Shown here piece after piece: positions 7,579 to 14,628 of a DNA stretch of 21,490 nt (positions within the stretch are counted from its first letter, which is position 1; each line of letters opens with the position of its first letter). This stretch comes from JBKHDT01 sp049974825. GTDB taxonomy: Bacteria > Pseudomonadota > Gammaproteobacteria > Halothiobacillales > Halothiobacillaceae. The stretch lies in NCBI GenBank assembly GCA_049974825.1, contig JBNGDJ010000036.1, positions 1-21,490 of the forward strand. The letters run 5' to 3'. The translations under genes were made by a program, and so were the position numbers. Below the pieces are notes generated by a model. The model did not search any database. It was not told the DNA's origin and saw only the letters and a program-made list of their open reading frames with translations.

Positions 7579-8037
7579 ATGAAGATCGACACTCCGATGT
7601 TTGGCGCCGTCGAGATCGACGAGGAGCAGGTCATCCAGTTCCCCCTGGGCCTCCCGGGCTTCGAGGACCATCACCGTTTCAAGCTGTTCCACGAGGAAGG
7701 CAAGCCGACCGTGTTCTGGCTGCAGTCACTGGATGATGCCGACCTGTTCTTCTCCGTGATCCAGCCGGAAATGCTCAATATCGGTTACGAGTTCACCCTG
7801 ACCGAAGAAGAGGAAAAGGCGCTGGACGTCAGCGACGTTTCAGATCTTTTCCTGATGGTCATCACCGCCAAGAACGCCCAGTCCGGCAACCCGGACGAGA
7901 AGGTCCCCGGCAACCAGGACCTGCGCGCCAACCTCAACGGTCCGCTGGTGATCAACGGACGCAGTCGCAAGGGCATCCAGAAGGCCCTGCCGAACCTTGA
8001 CCGCTTCACCATGCTCAAGGAACCGACCGACGACTGA
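7579..8037 (+). CDS. fliW: Flagellar assembly factor FliW
   Basis: FliW is a small cytoplasmic protein that binds flagellin and, in Bacillus and Campylobacter, sequesters CsrA so that flagellin translation tracks secretion. The 152-residue product has the family signature QFPLGLPGFEDHHRF (residues 19-33) and WLQSLDDADLFFSVIQP. It also has the VSDLFLMVITAK core and the C-terminal ANLNGPLVINGRSRKGIQ. The ATG at 7579 is preceded by AAGGAA at 7563-7568; upstream in-frame codons lack similarity to FliW. It has its own sigma-70-like promoter and intrinsic terminator, so it is probably monocistronic. The very acidic stretch TEEEEKALDVSDVSD is typical. No csrA or flagellin gene is in the window. Confidence 0.93.
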   Translation: MKIDTPMFGAVEIDEEQVIQFPLGLPGFEDHHRFKLFHEEGKPTVFWLQSLDDADLFFSVIQPEMLNIGYEFTLTEEEEKALDVSDVSDLFLMVITAKNAQSGNPDEKVPGNQDLRANLNGPLVINGRSRKGIQKALPNLDRFTMLKEPTDD

Positions 8038-8062
8038 TCCGAATCCGGAACCTGTCCGCTGG

Positions 8063-8102
8063 AATGCCCGGGTACCGAAAGGTCCCGGGCATTGTCGTTT
8101 TT
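8063..8102 (+). terminator. Intrinsic terminator after fliW
   Basis: AATGCCCGGG (8063-8072) pairs perfectly with CCCGGGCATT (8084-8093). The enclosed bases form an inner ACC-GAAA-GGT mini-stem. A T-run follows at 8098-8102. It lies 25 bases after the fliW stop. The rest of the 309-base gap to the next gene (8103-8346) contains a fragment of the dispersed repeat near 8273 and no convincing promoter. Confidence 0.8.
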
Positions 8103-8272
8103 CAGGCATTGATTTTTGAACCTGTCTGAATAACCCTTGTCTCTTCCAGCGTTTGGTGACAGGCTCCATCAAGTACGCTCCGCCATCCGCGTCCGAATAA
8201 CAAGACCCCGGGGGGAGCTTGACCGGAATGCGTCAGGCGCCCGCGCAAGGCTTCGAACATCCCCACGAAAAC

Positions 8273-8322
8273 TGGCGCAAGCCATTGAATCATTCGGCCG
8301 ACGGCGTGCCGGCCCCGATTAC
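8273..8322 (+). repeat. Fragment of the structured repeat (hairpin C plus a D-like stem)
   Basis: The 19 bases at about 8273-8291 match the second half of hairpin C of the dispersed repeat, including the GCAA loop and the GCCATTGAATC arm. The next 30 bases form an imperfect GC-rich stem (TCGGCCG with a CCGGCC-containing arm) at the place where hairpin D would be. Hairpins A, B and E are not recognisable. It ends about 25 bases before the likely start of the diguanylate cyclase gene. Confidence 0.5.
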
Positions 8323-8346
8323 CCAGGCACTGACGGGATCCAACCG

Positions 8347-9384
8347 GTGACCGAATCGCTGAACAATCATTTTGATGCCGCAAGGCGCGCGACGCTTGCC
8401 TATCTGACCTGCCTGTTCACGCGGCGGGATCTTGAGGCGGTGTCCGGCATGATCAGCGAAGCGTTCACCGGCATTGGCACCGGTCATGGTGAGTTCGCGC
8501 CGGACTACGCAAGTGCGGTGGCTCTGTACCAGCGGGATATCGAAGGGATCCCCTCGCCGATCCCCTTCACCCTGCGCAAACTGGATCTACGCGTGGCCCC
8601 GGACGGCGCCGCGGTCTCCGTCGCCCTGCTTGACCTGTCCGCGCAGATCGGTGCCCATCGACTGGACATGAAGGGACTGCGGATGAGTCTTGTCTGGACC
8701 GGCCTGCCGGAAAACCCCCGGATACTGCACATGCACCTGTCACTCCCCACCGAGCTGCACGGGGATGACGAAGCCTATCCCCTCAAGGAAATCCACCTGC
8801 TGACGGAAAAGCTTGAGGACCAGATCAGCCAGCGCACCAAGGGCCTTAAGGAGGCCTACGCCGAACTCGAACAGTTTGTCACGCGTGATGAGCTGACCGG
8901 CGTCTTGACCCGGCACAAGCTCAACGAGTTGCTGGAGCAAGAATTCAAGCGCATTGCCCATTATTCCATGCCGCTGGCCTTGCTGGTGGTGGACCTGAAC
9001 GACTTCAAGCAGATCAATGACCAGTTCGGTCACCTGACAGGCGATGCCGCACTGAAACGCTTTGCACGCGCCCTGAGCGGAATGATCCGGGAAACGGACT
9101 ATCTCGGGCGCTGGGGTGGTGATGAGTTCCTCATTGTCTGCCCCCAGAGCGATCAGGACGAGGCACGGGCCATTGCCGAGCGGATCCGGGACCTGGACGT
9201 CACCTTCAAGGCAACCGAGCACGAGGCCTGCGTCCGGATCCACGCCAGTGTCGGGGTGGCGGCCTACCAACCGGGAGACAGCATCGACAGCCTGTTCCTG
9301 CGCGCCGATCAGGCGATGTACCGAAACAAGCCGGGAGATCGCGGCCGACGGCATGCAGCCGATCGCCGTGGCGGGGGCAAATGA
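8347..9384 (+). CDS. Diguanylate cyclase with N-terminal NTF2-like domain
   Basis: This GGDEF enzyme should make cyclic di-GMP from two GTP. The 345-residue protein has no membrane segment. Residues about 8-134 resemble a SnoaL/NTF2-like small-molecule or dimerisation domain, residues about 146-176 form a coiled coil (EKLEDQISQRTKGLKEAYAELE), and residues about 179-335 are the GGDEF domain. The active-site motif GGDEF is intact at 257-261, and the inhibitory I-site RETD is at 248-251, five residues upstream, so product inhibition is expected. The GTG at 8347 is chosen because the longer frame (from a TTG at 8137) runs through a repeat fragment and lacks domain similarity. Its place between fliW and the flg cluster suggests, but does not prove, control of motility. 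Confidence 0.88.
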   Translation: MTESLNNHFDAARRATLAYLTCLFTRRDLEAVSGMISEAFTGIGTGHGEFAPDYASAVALYQRDIEGIPSPIPFTLRKLDLRVAPDGAAVSVALLDLSAQIGAHRLDMKGLRMSLVWTGLPENPRILHMHLSLPTELHGDDEAYPLKEIHLLTEKLEDQISQRTKGLKEAYAELEQFVTRDELTGVLTRHKLNELLEQEFKRIAHYSMPLALLVVDLNDFKQINDQFGHLTGDAALKRFARALSGMIRETDYLGRWGGDEFLIVCPQSDQDEARAIAERIRDLDVTFKATEHEACVRIHASVGVAAYQPGDSIDSLFLRADQAMYRNKPGDRGRRHAADRRGGGK

Positions 9385-9507
9385 AACGCTGCGCTGCGTA
9401 CAAAGCGCGCAAACAATCGTGATAAAAGGAAGTCTGGCTTTTACCCCTGCCGCAAGCGCAGGATATTGGGGCAAGCCGTGTAAGCGCCTTGCGGCCCGGG
9501 CGTCAAC

Positions 9508-10050
9508 TCAGCCACGCTGACCGGGACAGCCCTGATCACGCTGCCCGGTTCGGGAAACCTCAATGCGCTGCGCCCGGGAAGCGGCCATGGTCAGCACCTG
9601 CCGGCCCTGACCACCCTGCATGCGCCACTGGATTTCGGCCAGCAGGGAAAGCGCGATGGCCCCGGAATCCTGCCCACCGAGATCCAGACCCGCCGGCGCG
9701 GAAATCCGTTCCAGCCGATCCCGGTCCCCGCTCAGCCCGCCGGCGGCCCGCAGTACCCAGTCGGCCCGACGCGCCGAGGCAACCAGGTAAACATGCTCGG
9801 CCCCATGCTCAAGCAGGGTCTGAAGTGACTCGTTGTCCCGGTCATGTCCCCGAAGAATCACCGCATGGGTGCCCGGCCCCAGCTTCCAGGGGGCATCAGG
9901 CCAGTTCCGGGCCACCTGCTCGACGCCCTCAGGCCAGCTGTGGTCGGCCACGTCCGATTCGGCAACGGTAATGGCCAACCCCTCCACAAGCGTGGCCATG
10001 GCAACCAGCCGCCGGGCAATCTCGCCGGTACCGAGAACAAGCAGGGACAT
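9508..10050 (-). CDS. XdhC-like Rossmann-domain protein (short, function unknown)
   Basis: This 180-residue protein starts with a nucleotide-binding motif (VLGTGEIARRL, residues 5-15). It contains the segment ISAPAGLDLGGQDSGAIALSLLAEI near residues 115-139, which resembles the C-terminal Rossmann domain of XdhC/CoxI, the maturation factor of molybdenum hydroxylases. The N-terminal XdhC domain is absent, and no molybdenum enzyme or cofactor gene is nearby, so a role in molybdoenzyme maturation is doubtful. The ATG at 10050 has a GGAG site 7 bases upstream. It converges on the diguanylate cyclase gene (123-base gap), and a truncated repeat copy lies directly upstream. The family call rests on motif resemblance only. 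Confidence 0.65.
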   Translation of the reverse strand: MSLLVLGTGEIARRLVAMATLVEGLAITVAESDVADHSWPEGVEQVARNWPDAPWKLGPGTHAVILRGHDRDNESLQTLLEHGAEHVYLVASARRADWVLRAAGGLSGDRDRLERISAPAGLDLGGQDSGAIALSLLAEIQWRMQGGQGRQVLTMAASRAQRIEVSRTGQRDQGCPGQRG

Positions 10051-10069
10051 TCAGCAACTCCGAACAGGT

Positions 10070-10162
10070 TCAGGGAGGGTCTGCATTGCTGTAGACCTTC
10101 CCGTGCAGGGCAAGGATGCCCTGCCGCACCATGGCGCAAGCCATTGAATCGCGCAGCCCGGG
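10070..10162 (+). repeat. Structured repeat, copy 4 (hairpins A-C, 3' truncated)
   Basis: Hairpin A (GGGAGGGTCTGCA at 10073-10085, loop TTGC, arm 10090-10102) differs from the 14.5-kb copy at several places. All 13 positions still pair, by G-U where needed. Hairpin B has a 7-bp stem around loop AAGGAT (10112-10117). Hairpin C keeps the GCAA tetraloop (10135-10138). Similarity stops within hairpin D near 10162. It lies in the 333-base gap between flgL and the XdhC-like gene; the rest of that gap holds the flgKL terminator and weaker hairpins. Confidence 0.8.
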
Positions 10163-10236
10163 ACAACTCTACCGGAGAAGAGCGCCTCACAGCTTTCCCG
10201 CACGGGCCGCGTGATTGTAGCCGGACACCCGGCAGC

Positions 10237-10265
10237 AAAAAACCGGCGCGAGTCTCGTACCGGTT
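10237..10265 (-). terminator. Intrinsic terminator of the flgKL transcript
   Basis: On the minus strand, AACCGG (complement of 10260-10265) pairs with CCGGTT (complement of 10241-10246). A run of Ts extends to 10237. It lies about 120 bases after the flgL stop. Between them are two further inverted repeats: CGACAAG with CTTGTCG, and CGCCAA with TTGGCG. Confidence 0.65.
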
Positions 10266-10383
10266 GGTTTGACAATCGCCGTACGAATACTTCGGATCGC
10301 CAATTGAGACTTGGCGCCCCACGACAAGGCCACCGAGCCAGGGCTGACTTGTCGCAGAGATTGCGTTGGCGGGCCGAAAAAAG

Positions 10384-11289
10384 TCAGCCGATAAAGTTGA
10401 ACAGCGACAGGCTCTGCGTCTTGGAAATCGTCTGCTGGGTCGCCTGCATGGTCGTCATGCTCATATTCAGGCGGGTAATCGCATCGGCGTAGTCGGTATC
10501 CCGCAGGTCGCTCAAGGCTTTCTGATTGGCATATTTCTGGGCATCGTTGTCCTCAAAGGCGCGGTCCAGCGTAGACAGCGCATTGCCAATCTGGCCGCGG
10601 GCGGTAACGACCTTGTCGAATACATTGTCGACGCGATCCTGAGCCGTAGCGATATCCGCCATGTTTCCGGCTGCGATTGCGGTATCCAGCTGGTCGATCA
10701 CTTGCATGATACTGTCTGCACCGTCATTGAAGACCCCGCCTGCGGTCCGGTAGACCTCGACATCCTGGCCCTCGGCAACCTGCACATTGACCGATCCTGC
10801 TGTCGGTGCCAGACCGTACGCACCAACAGCATCGTACGGTGCGGTCGCGCTTTGGGTCCCGGAGAAGACATACTCGCCACGCTCGTCCCGGGTATTGGCC
10901 TGAGACATCAGGCTTTCCCGCAACCCCGCCAGCTCATCGCGCAGAGCCTGGCGGGAAGCGGAGCCGGCCTCACCCAGCTTGAGCGAATTACTGGCCTCGA
11001 TGCTGATTTCCTTGACCCGCTGGAGGGTCTCGGTGGCATTGGCCAACACGCCTTCCTGGAGTTCCAGCTTTCCGCGCGCAAAGTCGATATTGCGCTCGTA
11101 CTGCGCCAGCCGTTTGTTGCTGATCTCCAGGTTGCTGGCCGTCGCGTAACCCACCGGGTCCTTGGCCGGATCAAGATTCTTGCGCCCGGAGGAAATTTCC
11201 TTCTGGGCCTCGGCCATCGCGTTCTGCTGCCGCTGCAACGCGTTGAGCCCCTGATTGAACATCATCTTGGTCGAAACACGCATGGCCAT
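10384..11289 (-). CDS. flgL: Flagellar hook-filament junction protein FlgL (HAP3)
   Basis: FlgL is exported through the flagellar type III system and forms the second junction ring between hook and filament. The 301-residue protein has the flagellin-like N-terminal helix (RVSTKMMFNQGLNALQRQQNAMAEAQKEISSGRK) and a C-terminal flagellin-like domain (DYADAITRLNMSMTTMQATQQTISKTQSLSLFNFIG). Both are expected for axial proteins. The start at 11289 shares one base with the flgK stop (TAATG); a second ATG two codons in (11283), giving MRVSTKMM, is equally plausible. It is co-transcribed with flgK from the sigma-28 promoter at 13271-13297. Confidence 0.95.
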   Translation of the reverse strand: MAMRVSTKMMFNQGLNALQRQQNAMAEAQKEISSGRKNLDPAKDPVGYATASNLEISNKRLAQYERNIDFARGKLELQEGVLANATETLQRVKEISIEASNSLKLGEAGSASRQALRDELAGLRESLMSQANTRDERGEYVFSGTQSATAPYDAVGAYGLAPTAGSVNVQVAEGQDVEVYRTAGGVFNDGADSIMQVIDQLDTAIAAGNMADIATAQDRVDNVFDKVVTARGQIGNALSTLDRAFEDNDAQKYANQKALSDLRDTDYADAITRLNMSMTTMQATQQTISKTQSLSLFNFIG

Positions 11290-12986
11290 TACCCCATTGC
11301 ACCGAGCAGAGACTGGAACACCCGATCCTGGACGGAAATTGTCCGGGCCAGCGCCTGGTAAGCTTGTTGGAACTTGAGCAGGTTGGCCGCCTCCTCGTCC
11401 AGGTTGACTCCGGACAACGATTCTCGCCGGTTGGTAAAGTACGTCAGATTCGTCTCTGCGGATTCGGCGCGCATGCGGACCTGACTTGCGTATGTACCCA
11501 CGTTTCCGACCGCGCCGTTAACCACATCACCGAGAGACTTCCCCACGTTGCTGTTGTTGGTATAGCCAATCTCCACAATATCCTTGATGCTTCGACGTCC
11601 GTTTTCGATAAGCTGGTTGATATTTTCGTTGTTGCGTGGCTGGTCCGCGGCAGCAGACGCTGCCACGTTGGTCGGCTCCCGCGCCTCGTCTGTCAAACGA
11701 AGGCGCCCGGCCACGCCCTCACCGGGACGCAGGTCATAGGTGTCCCCGGCTTGAGCGGTTCCAGAAGGAAAGGAAAGCGTCAAGCCAGGTATCGCCGAGG
11801 GATCTGCACTAATATCAATGGCCGTATTCGGCGATGACGAAGCATAAGCAGTCCAGTTCGTGCCATCAAAACGCAGCTCGTAGGTGTCCCCCGTCAACTC
11901 GTAGGCTTCATCCACCGAAAACTCTACCTTGGCATCACCCTCATTTCCGACACGGGAAATCGCATTGCCCTCAAACGGCTCACCGGCCAACCCGGTTTGA
12001 TTGGGTGTTCCCGTGCTGGCGGCAAGAAACGCCTCCCCGGGGGCAGCAGAATCATACTTAAAGCCGTTGTCTTGGGACCGGTTGATCATGGTGGCCAACA
12101 CCATGGCCGACCGGCCCAACTCATTGCGCAGACTACCAATGACGCGATCCTGAGACTCAAGAATGCCGCCTATTGATCCGCCCGAGATTCTGTCAGTCAC
12201 ATCAGTGCCCGCAAGCCGAACCGTCAAACGATTGGCATTGCTGCTTTCAGCGGTGAAACGCTGCGCGATGTCATTGATGACCAACCCCTGCCCAGAACTC
12301 AGGTAAAGGTTGATATTTCCGTCCCGAGAGTCCAGCGTCTTCACATCAACCCGCTCGGCGATGTTGCGGATCAGCGTGTCTCGCCTGTCCATCAGATCAT
12401 TCGGCAAGGCATTGCGGTTGGTCTGATAGGCCTCGGAAATGATCTCATTGAGCTCCGCCACCTCCTGCGCCCAACGGTCCACCTCGCGGGCCATCTGAGC
12501 CCCTTGCTGCTCCAGCTGAAACTGTAGATCATTGAGTTGCTGATCCACCCGGTTGAACTGGTTCACCGTAGTTTCAATGGCGCCCAGGTAGGATGAACGT
12601 GCCGTCATGTCGCTGGGATTGCTCGCGACATCCTGCGCCGCCGAAAAAACCCCCTGCATCGTCTGGCCGATGCCCGCGTCCAGATCCCCCACGATCTGGT
12701 TGACCTGCTCGGTCAGCGTTTGCTGGGACTTGTAACGTGCGCTTTCCGAAATTGCCGAGCGCAGTTGCCGCTCCACCAAACCATCAAACTCGCGACGAAC
12801 CGTTTCAACATAACTCCCCGAACCGACGTATCCAACCCCATCGAATTCAGGAACGGACGAGCTGATCACCGCGGTTTGCCGCGAATAGCCTTCCGTGTTC
12901 GCGTTGGAAATATTATGCGACGTGGTATCCAGAGCACGCTGAATCGCGCGCAAGCCGGAAACCGAATTGCTCAACATACCGGCCAT
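11289..12986 (-). CDS. flgK: Flagellar hook-associated protein FlgK (HAP1)
   Basis: FlgK forms the first hook-filament junction zone after export by the flagellar type III system. The 565-residue product has the axial-family N-terminal motif LSNSVSGLRAIQRALDTTSHNISNANTEGYSRQ (about residues 4-36) and long helical segments to about residue 200. A variable middle domain (about 300-440) is rich in Asp, Gly and Thr. The C-terminal signature GVNLDEEAANLLKFQQAYQALARTIS follows. The ATG at 12986 is preceded by a G-rich ribosome-binding site (GAGGGGGG); a TTG one codon upstream was rejected. Its predicted leader of about 280 bases contains a full structured repeat, which is unusual for this gene. Confidence 0.96.
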   Translation of the reverse strand: MAGMLSNSVSGLRAIQRALDTTSHNISNANTEGYSRQTAVISSSVPEFDGVGYVGSGSYVETVRREFDGLVERQLRSAISESARYKSQQTLTEQVNQIVGDLDAGIGQTMQGVFSAAQDVASNPSDMTARSSYLGAIETTVNQFNRVDQQLNDLQFQLEQQGAQMAREVDRWAQEVAELNEIISEAYQTNRNALPNDLMDRRDTLIRNIAERVDVKTLDSRDGNINLYLSSGQGLVINDIAQRFTAESSNANRLTVRLAGTDVTDRISGGSIGGILESQDRVIGSLRNELGRSAMVLATMINRSQDNGFKYDSAAPGEAFLAASTGTPNQTGLAGEPFEGNAISRVGNEGDAKVEFSVDEAYELTGDTYELRFDGTNWTAYASSSPNTAIDISADPSAIPGLTLSFPSGTAQAGDTYDLRPGEGVAGRLRLTDEAREPTNVAASAAADQPRNNENINQLIENGRRSIKDIVEIGYTNNSNVGKSLGDVVNGAVGNVGTYASQVRMRAESAETNLTYFTNRRESLSGVNLDEEAANLLKFQQAYQALARTISVQDRVFQSLLGAMG

Positions 12987-13040
12987 CAATCGACCCCCCT
13001 CGGGAAGCGGTATAAAGTTCGGGGCAATGCAGGACTCCTT

Positions 13041-13221
13041 TATGGAAACCCTGCAAAAGCCATCCTTGGCTTTGTGGGCTTGCGCCAGCTAAACGCGTCA
13101 GATGGCGGAGCCCGCGTTCACGCCCTGGCAATGCTCCGCCATTCAATGGCGCACGCCACTGAGCGCTGGGGCATCCGTACCCCAATCGGGACCCTCTGCA
13201 TTTGTGCAGAGCGCCCCCAAG
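13041..13221 (-). repeat. Structured five-hairpin repeat, copy 5 (in the flgKL leader)
   Basis: On the minus strand all five hairpins are present with almost wholly different stems. A is 13194-13200/13205-13211 with loop CAAA, and B has loop ACGGAT (13173-13178) closed by a U-G pair. C is CAGTGGC-GTGC-GCCATTG, with one G-U pair. D has a 10-bp stem 13102-13111/13133-13142, and E has loop AAGGAT (13062-13067) in an AAAGCC/GGCTTT stem. The ends resemble CTTAGGG and GCAGGGTTTCC. It lies between the sigma-28 promoter and flgK, so it should be transcribed in the orientation that exposes GGA loops. The 363-base gap also contains that promoter. Confidence 0.8.
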
Positions 13222-13270
13222 CGGTACGCCCGGCAAAAGCCCTCGCAGACTCTTTGTTTTCCTACACTGA

Positions 13271-13297
13271 TTATCGGCCCCGTTCAAGGAAACTTTA
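13271..13297 (-). promoter_or_regulatory. Perfect sigma-28 (FliA) promoter for flgKL
   Basis: The minus strand reads TAAAGTTT (complement of 13290-13297), then 11 bases, then GCCGATAA (complement of 13271-13278). This equals the enterobacterial FliA consensus including the spacer. Transcription should start near 13264. It sits 52 bases after the flgJ stop, so flgKL can be switched on late, independently of flgFGHIJ. Confidence 0.92.
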
Positions 13298-13349
13298 GCG
13301 CAAGTCACGGACGGCCAGCGACTGTTTCCTTTTCATTCCCGACGCACGG

Positions 13350-14438
13350 TCAGGCCGAAATTCGTCCGGAGTTCATGACCGCCAGAATCTTGTTGGCATA
13401 CTGTGGATCGGTAGCGTAGCCGGCCGCCTGCAACTCGCGCACGTAGCGCTCGCTGTCGCCCTGCCCGGCCGCTTCAAGGGCCCGGGTATAGCGCGGATTC
13501 TGTTCCAGGAAGGCGACGTAGTCGTCAAAGGCGGCGGCAATCGAGTCGTACTGGCGGAAATTGGCCTGCTGGCGAACCATCACCCCGTTCTCGAACTCCA
13601 GCGTGCTGACCCGCGTCTTGGGCCCCTGCCAGCTCGGGTCGGCCTTGATGCCGAACAGGTTCAGGTTCGGCTGCCCTGCCCCATCCTCGGGTATATGCCG
13701 GCCCCAGCCAGTCTCAAGCGCGGACTGCGCGACCAGCACCTTGGGGTCCACGCCCAGCCGCTCGGCCGCGCGGCGGGCATGCGGCATCAGGGTCTCGGCA
13801 AACTGCTCGGGCGTTTCCCACCGCACCTCGGCCCGGGCATCCGCGACCTTGGCTTTTTTCGCGGGATCGGCTGGCCGGTCAGGCGCCATGTATTCGGTCA
13901 CCGTGCGCAGATCATCCAGAGAAAACTCAGGCGGACGCCGGGAAAGTGGCAGTCCGGGCGCCGGCGTGGCCGACTCCGAGCCGACAGGGGGCGTGTCTTT
14001 CGCCTGGCGGTCCTCGGCCCCGGGCGGTGCGGGTACCGTCTCGTCCGGGGCACGCACCGGCCGCAGGTCCATGCGCCGCTCGGGCAAATCATAGAACCTC
14101 GGCTCCCGGGAGGCGTCGGCTGACTTTTCGGACTCGTCCGCCGGGACGAACTGCTCAAGCTGCCGCTCGATCATCTCGGCCAGGCCAATGCCCGGCCCGG
14201 CAGACAGCTTCTGCGCGACTTCCTTGTCGAACATCTCCCGAAACATCTTGGTCTGGCTGTTATCAAACAGCGGATCACCAGGCGTGGCATCGCGCATGCT
14301 CGAAAGCATCATCTGAATGAACTGCGACTCGAACTGGCGGGCCACGGTCTTGAGCGTGCCGCGGGGATCCTGCTGGGCCTTGGCCTTCAGGCTGGCCAGG
14401 CCCTGGATGTCGGTATAGTTGCCCAGGTTGGTGTTCAT
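13350..14438 (-). CDS. flgJ: Flagellar rod assembly protein/muramidase FlgJ
   Basis: FlgJ caps the growing rod and locally opens peptidoglycan so the rod can cross the periplasm. Residues about 18-97 are the rod-binding domain (QFESQFIQMMLSSMRDATPGD). Residues about 205-360 are a beta-N-acetylglucosaminidase-type hydrolase domain (glycoside hydrolase family 73) with the likely catalytic Glu242 in SALETGWGRH, followed by NLFGIKAD and a C-terminal region with YVRELQAAGYATDPQYANKI. The linker between them is long, proline-rich and acidic (about 100-205), which makes the protein 362 residues against about 315 in enterobacteria. It is separated from flgI by 186 bases that contain a full repeat copy, unlike the tight junctions elsewhere in the operon. 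Confidence 0.95.
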   Translation of the reverse strand: MNTNLGNYTDIQGLASLKAKAQQDPRGTLKTVARQFESQFIQMMLSSMRDATPGDPLFDNSQTKMFREMFDKEVAQKLSAGPGIGLAEMIERQLEQFVPADESEKSADASREPRFYDLPERRMDLRPVRAPDETVPAPPGAEDRQAKDTPPVGSESATPAPGLPLSRRPPEFSLDDLRTVTEYMAPDRPADPAKKAKVADARAEVRWETPEQFAETLMPHARRAAERLGVDPKVLVAQSALETGWGRHIPEDGAGQPNLNLFGIKADPSWQGPKTRVSTLEFENGVMVRQQANFRQYDSIAAAFDDYVAFLEQNPRYTRALEAAGQGDSERYVRELQAAGYATDPQYANKILAVMNSGRISA

Positions 14439-14467
14439 CTTGTCCCTCCTGCCGTGCGGCCCTTCTA

Positions 14468-14628
14468 CTTAGGGAAGGTCTGCACAAATGCAGACCTTCC
14501 CGTCCAGGGCATGGATGCCCTGCCGCACAATGGCGTAAGCCATTGAATCGCGGAGCATGGCCCGGGCGTGTACCGGGCCATGCGTGTCTGCACAAATCCA
14601 TGGATGGATTTGTGCAGAGTTTCCTTAG
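14468..14628 (+). repeat. Structured five-hairpin repeat, copy 6 (type copy, between flgI and flgJ)
   Basis: This is the cleanest copy, 161 bp from CTTAG (14468-14472) to CTTAG (14624-14628). Hairpin A has a 13-bp perfect stem 14472-14484/14489-14501 with loop CAAA. B is 14505-14510/14517-14522 with hexaloop ATGGAT. C is 14528-14534/14539-14545 with tetraloop GTAA. D has an 11-bp perfect stem 14555-14565/14573-14583 with loop GCGTGTA. E has a 12-bp perfect stem 14588-14599/14606-14617 with hexaloop ATGGAT. The outer ends form an imperfect inverted repeat of about 20 bp (shared core TCTGCACAAAT). The GGA loops are on the strand opposite to the flg genes. The flgI TAA stop lies in the right-hand CTTAG. 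Confidence 0.88.

Noticed and set aside
9480..9510. A further repeat remnant near the end of the XdhC-like gene (CGGCCCGGGCGT matches the 3' arm of hairpin D)
   Set aside because: Only 12 GC-rich bases match, with no neighbouring hairpin, so chance is sufficient.
10269..10300. A plus-strand promoter starting with TTGACA between the XdhC-like gene and flgL
   Set aside because: No acceptable -10 element lies 16-18 bases downstream, and the transcript would be antisense to flgL.
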